A model generated the notes under the pieces. It was not told the origin of the DNA, did not search any database, and was given only the letters and a program-made list of their open reading frames with translations. This document shows positions 61,088 to 64,000 of a DNA stretch of 64,000 bases, in pieces. The stretch's first letter is position 1. Each line of letters opens with the position of its first letter. The stretch lies in contig NZ_JAYEZN010000001.1 of assembly GCF_037031225.1 (NCBI RefSeq), positions 372,001 to 436,000 of the forward strand. Reading direction: 5' to 3'. The position numbers and the translations under genes are program-made. Source of the stretch: Halorientalis sp. LT38. Lineage in GTDB: Archaea > Halobacteriota > Halobacteria > Halobacteriales > Haloarculaceae.

Positions 61088-61900
61088 TCAGGACCGCTGT
61101 TTCGTTCGGTTTCCGGCCACCGACTGGCGGGTAAGTTCGGTCTCGTCGGCGTAGCTGCGGCCGTTGTACTCCCAGGAGTACGAGTCGGTGAGCAGGACGG
61201 AGTCGTCGTCCGCGGGGGCCTCGTAGAGCCGGGTGCGGTTCGTGTCACCGTCCTCGTCGACGACGAAGGTGACGCTGGCGGCCTTGTCGGGCGTGAACTC
61301 CTCGATGCTGAGAGCGCCGTAGCAGGTGGCGTTGGCGGAGCGGTTGGCGAACTCGCCGATCCGGACCTCGTCGGTCTCGTTCGAGACGACGGCGGTCCCG
61401 AAGTTGGTGGTCCCGAGGTCGCTGTCCTGGACGCAGCCGGGGAAGCGGACGTTGAGGTCGAAGTCGTGGAGGGTCCGCTGTTCGGGGTTGTGGACGGACA
61501 GCTGGTAGACGGAGTAGTTACCCTCGGAGCTGACGTTGAACCGCTCTTCGAGTTCGGCGTCGGAGACCTCGTTCAGCCGTTCGACGTCGACGGTCGGCTG
61601 GGGGTCCTCGACGATGCCGCTCTGGACGTGGAGGTCGTACATCGCGGGCGTGACGGCGGGGCTGAGGCTGGCGAAGACGACGCCGCCGATGAGCCCGCCG
61701 ATGATCGCCGTCTCGACCTTGTCCGCCAGCTCGAAGGGAAAGCCGTCGCTCCCGAACTGCTCGCAGACCCGGGTCACTGCGCCGCCGCCGAGGGTCCGAC
61801 GGAACGCACGCGCGAGCGCGACGGTCAGGGGGAGCGCCACCAGGACCGCGAGCACGCTGATACCGACACCCAGTGCCAACCGCAGGATGGCTTCGAACAT
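61088..61900 (-). CDS. membrane-anchored protein with extracytoplasmic beta domain
   Basis: 270 aa from the ATG at 61900. Two transmembrane helices are predicted: about residues 8-32 (LALGVGISVLAVLVALPLTVA) and 65-87 (AIIGGLIGGVVFASLSP). The latter half is likely outside, with strands rich in sequons (NVS, NYS, NET, NRS, NAT, NRT). The gene is followed by a divergent-run winged-helix gene upstream (72 nt). Function not recognised. Confidence 0.7.
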   Translation of the reverse strand: MFEAILRLALGVGISVLAVLVALPLTVALARAFRRTLGGGAVTRVCEQFGSDGFPFELADKVETAIIGGLIGGVVFASLSPAVTPAMYDLHVQSGIVEDPQPTVDVERLNEVSDAELEERFNVSSEGNYSVYQLSVHNPEQRTLHDFDLNVRFPGCVQDSDLGTTNFGTAVVSNETDEVRIGEFANRSANATCYGALSIEEFTPDKAASVTFVVDEDGDTNRTRLYEAPADDDSVLLTDSYSWEYNGRSYADETELTRQSVAGNRTKQRS

Positions 61901-61971
61901 CTGTCGGATGGCGGTACTCCGGTGGGTGTTATGAACTCCTTTCTTTCGAAAGCTGGCGAGGTTGTTGCGGG

Positions 61972-62250
61972 TCAGTCGTCGGCTTCGAGCGCCTCGACTG
62001 CGAGATCCCCGCGCAGGTACCGGTGGCCGCGACCGGAGAGCCGATAGAGGGCGCGGGACTCGTCCTGATACTCGACCAGGCCGGCTTCCGAGAGGCGGAG
62101 CAGGTGCTCGCGAACGGTCTGGCGCTTCCAGTCCGTGTTGACCGCGATGACGCCCGGAGTGAGGACGAGTTCTCGTTCGTCCCCGTTGCGGAGCAGGGCC
62201 AGCACGTCGCGGTCGACCTGTGTCATCCACGAGGCCAGGGGCGGCTCCAT
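61972..62250 (-). CDS. winged-helix regulator, PhiH1 repressor-like
   Basis: 92 aa. The pattern SWMTQVDRDVLALLRNGDERELVLTPGVIAVNTDWKRQTVREHL (recognised in pieces) and the wing YRLSGRGHRYLRGDL matches the PhiH1/ArsR-like repressors found in haloarchaea and their viruses. A minus-strand TATA (TTATAAC, 62274-62280) lies 24-30 nt upstream of the ATG at 62250, giving a leaderless start. Confidence 0.8.
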   Translation of the reverse strand: MEPPLASWMTQVDRDVLALLRNGDERELVLTPGVIAVNTDWKRQTVREHLLRLSEAGLVEYQDESRALYRLSGRGHRYLRGDLAVEALEADD

Positions 62251-62273
62251 GGACCAACCGTTATGATTGGGGA

Positions 62274-62280
62274 GTTATAA
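62274..62280 (-). promoter_or_regulatory. TATA box (TTATAAC) of the PhiH1-like regulator
   Basis: Minus-strand TTATAAC at the distance expected for a leaderless mRNA beginning at the ATG at 62250. Confidence 0.5.
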
Positions 62281-62508
62281 TTCATTCTCATCCTACAGTC
62301 TTTGCGTCCGATACGACTGGGACGATGCCGTGGTGGCAACAATTAAGTGTGTTACCAACAGGGCTGTTGATACAGAGGGATCCGTCGCCGGATGCCGATT
62401 CCGGGCGGACCGCGAGCGGGCTCGATGGGCCAGCGGTGAAGTGGTGGGCAGGACGGATGCGTTCGGCCGGTCCGTCGACGCGCTGCGGGATGTGCCGAGT
62501 GAGATCAC

Positions 62509-62838
62509 ATGACTGAAACAGAACCGACGAACACGGCCGACGTAACGTACGCGGACCTGAGTGCGTTCCAGCGCGACGTGCTGTTCGTCCTGCGACAACT
62601 GGAGCGAAGCGAGGAGGACAGCTACGGACTGGCGATCAAACGCCGACTCGAAGCCAGATACGGCGAGGAGGTGAACCACGGTCGACTCTACCCGAACCTC
62701 GACGACCTCGTGGAACTGGGACTGGTCGAACGCGGAGAGATCGACAAGCGAACCAATCGGTACACGCTGACCGACGACGGCGAGTCGCTCCTGCGTTCGC
62801 ACGCGGACACGCTCGACGAATTGCTCGATCGGAAGTAA
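62509..62838 (+). CDS. PadR family winged-helix regulator
   Basis: 109 aa. It has the PadR pattern: LSAFQRDVLFVLRQLERSEEDSYGLAIKRRLEA, then VNHGRLYPNLDDLVELGLVER and the wing NRYTLTDDGESLLRSHADTL. Such proteins control drug efflux or stress genes in a ligand-dependent way. The target is not evident. The gap 62251-62508 holds the promoters of this and the PhiH1-like gene. Confidence 0.87.
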   Translation: MTETEPTNTADVTYADLSAFQRDVLFVLRQLERSEEDSYGLAIKRRLEARYGEEVNHGRLYPNLDDLVELGLVERGEIDKRTNRYTLTDDGESLLRSHADTLDELLDRK

Positions 62839-62889
62839 CGCCTCGCGTTCGATCGGTTACGACTCGTTCTCCACCGACGTCCGCTCCCG

Positions 62890-63216
62890 TCAGTCGTCAG
62901 CCGTCCGGCCCCCCGACGGGCAGTCGCGGTCGGGCACCGGTGAATCCGTGTACAGCGAGTAGGTCAGGATTGCGAATCCGATAGCGGTGAACACGCTCTG
63001 GAAGCTGGCACCGGTCCGGAGCGGGAGTCCGAACAACTGGTGGAGGACGCCGCCCAGAATCGCGCCGATCGTGACGAGGCCGATCCCGACGGTCAGGGCC
63101 CGCAGGGCGGGCGACCCCGTGCGCCGATACGCCCGCAGTGACAACAGCGTGAGGATGCCACCGAACAGCAGCGTCGCTGTCTTCGCGACGGTCAGGAGCG
63201 CCGCGTTCGCGTACAT
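62890..63216 (-). CDS. three-helix membrane protein, DUF7521-like
   Basis: 108 aa from the ATG at 63216. Helices near residues 5-23, 40-60 and 68-88 (GGILTLLSLRAYRRTGSPALRALTVGIGL) are as in a small group of haloarchaeal proteins often found beside wHTH regulators. A minus-strand TATA (63243-63248) is about 28-30 nt before this ATG, so I prefer it to one 51 nt upstream. It is next to the convergent PadR gene, 51 nt away. Confidence 0.7.
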   Translation of the reverse strand: MYANAALLTVAKTATLLFGGILTLLSLRAYRRTGSPALRALTVGIGLVTIGAILGGVLHQLFGLPLRTGASFQSVFTAIGFAILTYSLYTDSPVPDRDCPSGGRTADD

Positions 63217-63242
63217 GTGCCCCAGTGCGCCGCGAAGTCGCG

Positions 63243-63248
63243 TATAAT
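63243..63248 (-). promoter_or_regulatory. TATA box of the DUF7521-like gene
   Basis: The minus-strand sequence here reads ATTATA within CAATTATACG. The distance to the ATG at 63216 supports a leaderless start. Confidence 0.45.
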
Positions 63249-63383
63249 TGCTGGGGCGTTTCCACACTTCGAGAACGGGGCTCCGCGAACGAATTCGGGG
63301 GTAGAGTTATGACGGGCGAAACCGAATTCGGGAACGAACGCGGATCGAAGTTATCGAAAGCGGTTACGAGGCCAGAAACAGTG

Positions 63384-64000
63384 ATGGATGCGCTGACACG
63401 TCGGAGTGTGCTCACGGGAATCGGTGGGACCGCTGTCGTCGGCGGACTCGGAGCGGCGGTCTACGGTGGCTCGACAGCCGGCGGTGAGGAGCGCCCGTCG
63501 GCGCTCGTGGCTGGCAGCCTGCTGCGCGTCGCGAAGCAGGTCCCGGGTGCGAGCGTCGAGGCACACGGGAGCGTGGCGGTCCGCCAGCTGATTCGCGACG
63601 GGCTCCGGGAACCGGACGCCGTCGCACTGGCGGATCCGCGGCTGTTCGCGGGCCTCGCCCCGGACGTCACCGCCTTCGCGACGAACGCGCTGGTGCTCGC
63701 CTACAACCCAGACTCGCCGCACGCGGCCGCGCTACGCGACGACTGGGCGGGGACCGTCCAGCAGTCGGGCGTCGAGATCGGGCGGACCGATCCGGCCGTC
63801 GACCCGCTCGGCTACCGGACGGTGATGGCCCTCGTATTGGCGGCCGAGGATGGGTTGCTCTCGGCCGACCGGGCGCTCGCGAACGCGCGGCAGTTCCCGG
63901 AGACCGAACTGGGCAACGTCCTCGAACGTGGCGATCTGGACGCCGCCTTCGTCTACCGGAACATGGCGGTCGAACGCGACCTCCCGACCGTCGGGCTCCC
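63384..64000 (+). CDS. second molybdate/tungstate-type substrate-binding protein (cut by window edge)
   Basis: The gene starts at the ATG at 63384 (GTG at 63381 is an alternative) and runs past the window end; 205 codons are visible. A Tat-like signal (TRRSVLTGIGGTAVVGGLG) lacks a lipobox Cys. The mature part aligns by eye with the WtpA-like protein at 29930: AGSLLRVAKQ, EAHGSVAVRQLI, GRTDPAVDPLGYRTVM and LERGDLDAAFVYRNM. It is thus a paralogous oxyanion-binding protein, shorter in the front third. The permease and ATPase would lie beyond the edge, if present. Confidence 0.85.
   Translation, partial: MDALTRRSVLTGIGGTAVVGGLGAAVYGGSTAGGEERPSALVAGSLLRVAKQVPGASVEAHGSVAVRQLIRDGLREPDAVALADPRLFAGLAPDVTAFATNALVLAYNPDSPHAAALRDDWAGTVQQSGVEIGRTDPAVDPLGYRTVMALVLAAEDGLLSADRALANARQFPETELGNVLERGDLDAAFVYRNMAVERDLPTVGL

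Noticed and set aside
62267-62512. 81-codon plus-strand frame overlapping the PadR start by ATGA
   Set aside because: The composition is not like a haloarchaeal protein, and it covers the regulator promoters; the ATGA overlap is probably chance.
1-64000. CRISPR arrays, insertion sequences, integrase or viral genes
   Set aside because: No regularly spaced repeats, transposase or integrase motifs were seen in either strand. The hairpin tails at the tRNAs are the only mobile-element-like structures.

Overview
The window is chromosomal DNA from a halophilic archaeon (Halobacteria). The evidence is the high G+C coding sequence, acidic proteins, leaderless genes with TATA elements about 25-30 nt before the start codon, Tat lipoproteins, a PGF-CTERM-like tail, HTH_10/Bat-type regulators, and archaeal information genes (FEN-1, Gar1, SRP19, tRNAs without encoded CCA). 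The genus cannot be fixed from sequence alone. Most of the window is gene-dense core chromosome with translation-coupled operons. No IS element, CRISPR array or rRNA was seen.

Layout. 1-8.2 kb: a PH-domain membrane pair, a giant PAS/GAF sensor-regulator (1639 aa), a soluble taxis transducer and an anchored unknown. 8.3-16.7 kb: FEN-1, GNAT, methyltransferase, DUF3054, MFS transporter, small proteins, an ornithine cyclodeaminase-family enzyme, a presenilin-type protease, Gar1 and SRP19. 16.8-20.3 kb: a divergent BtuF / BtuC-BtuD vitamin B12-type ABC transporter. 20.3-28 kb: carbon metabolism: acyl-CoA carboxylase, MaoC hydratase plus CoA-transferase, FBPase plus class I aldolase, 3-hydroxyacyl-CoA dehydrogenase. 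28-33 kb: a VapBC module, two regulators and a molybdate/tungstate ABC operon with a divergent ModE-like regulator. 33-38.2 kb: hydrolase, acyl-CoA dehydrogenase and a GMC oxidoreductase with a Tat-signal partner. 38.2-40.5 kb: a compact regulatory cluster: two paralogous small proteins around a Bat-type HTH regulator, a one-repeat TBP-like protein and a PadR protein. 40.5-53.5 kb: carbonic anhydrase, a PRC-barrel protein, SurE, Rsm22-like methyltransferase coupled to TyrA, M24 peptidase, AroA, AroC and a UDG-family protein. 53.6-64 kb: accessory lipoproteins, tRNA-Ser(UGA), pirin, GTP cyclohydrolase IIa, CBS protein, Pgk, GNAT, tRNA-Thr(UGU), regulators, and the start of a second molybdate/tungstate-binding protein cut by the right edge.

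How the genes fit together. TyrA, AroA and AroC cover the shikimate-to-tyrosine branch. Pgk, FBPase and aldolase belong to gluconeogenesis. The carboxylase, MaoC, CoA-transferase, HBD and ACAD handle acyl-CoA compounds. FEN-1 and the UDG-family protein are DNA-repair functions.

The most unusual observations are three. First, both tRNA genes are followed by a hairpin-rich tail of about 170 bp. Each tail contains an inverted and then a direct copy of the tRNA T-arm, enclosing 125-133 bp of perfect stems whose sequences differ between the two loci. Second, a protein carries a single TBP repeat inside the small regulatory cluster at 38-40 kb. Third, the acyl-CoA carboxylase carboxyltransferase carries an N-terminal extension that looks like a fused epsilon/PccX-type small subunit.
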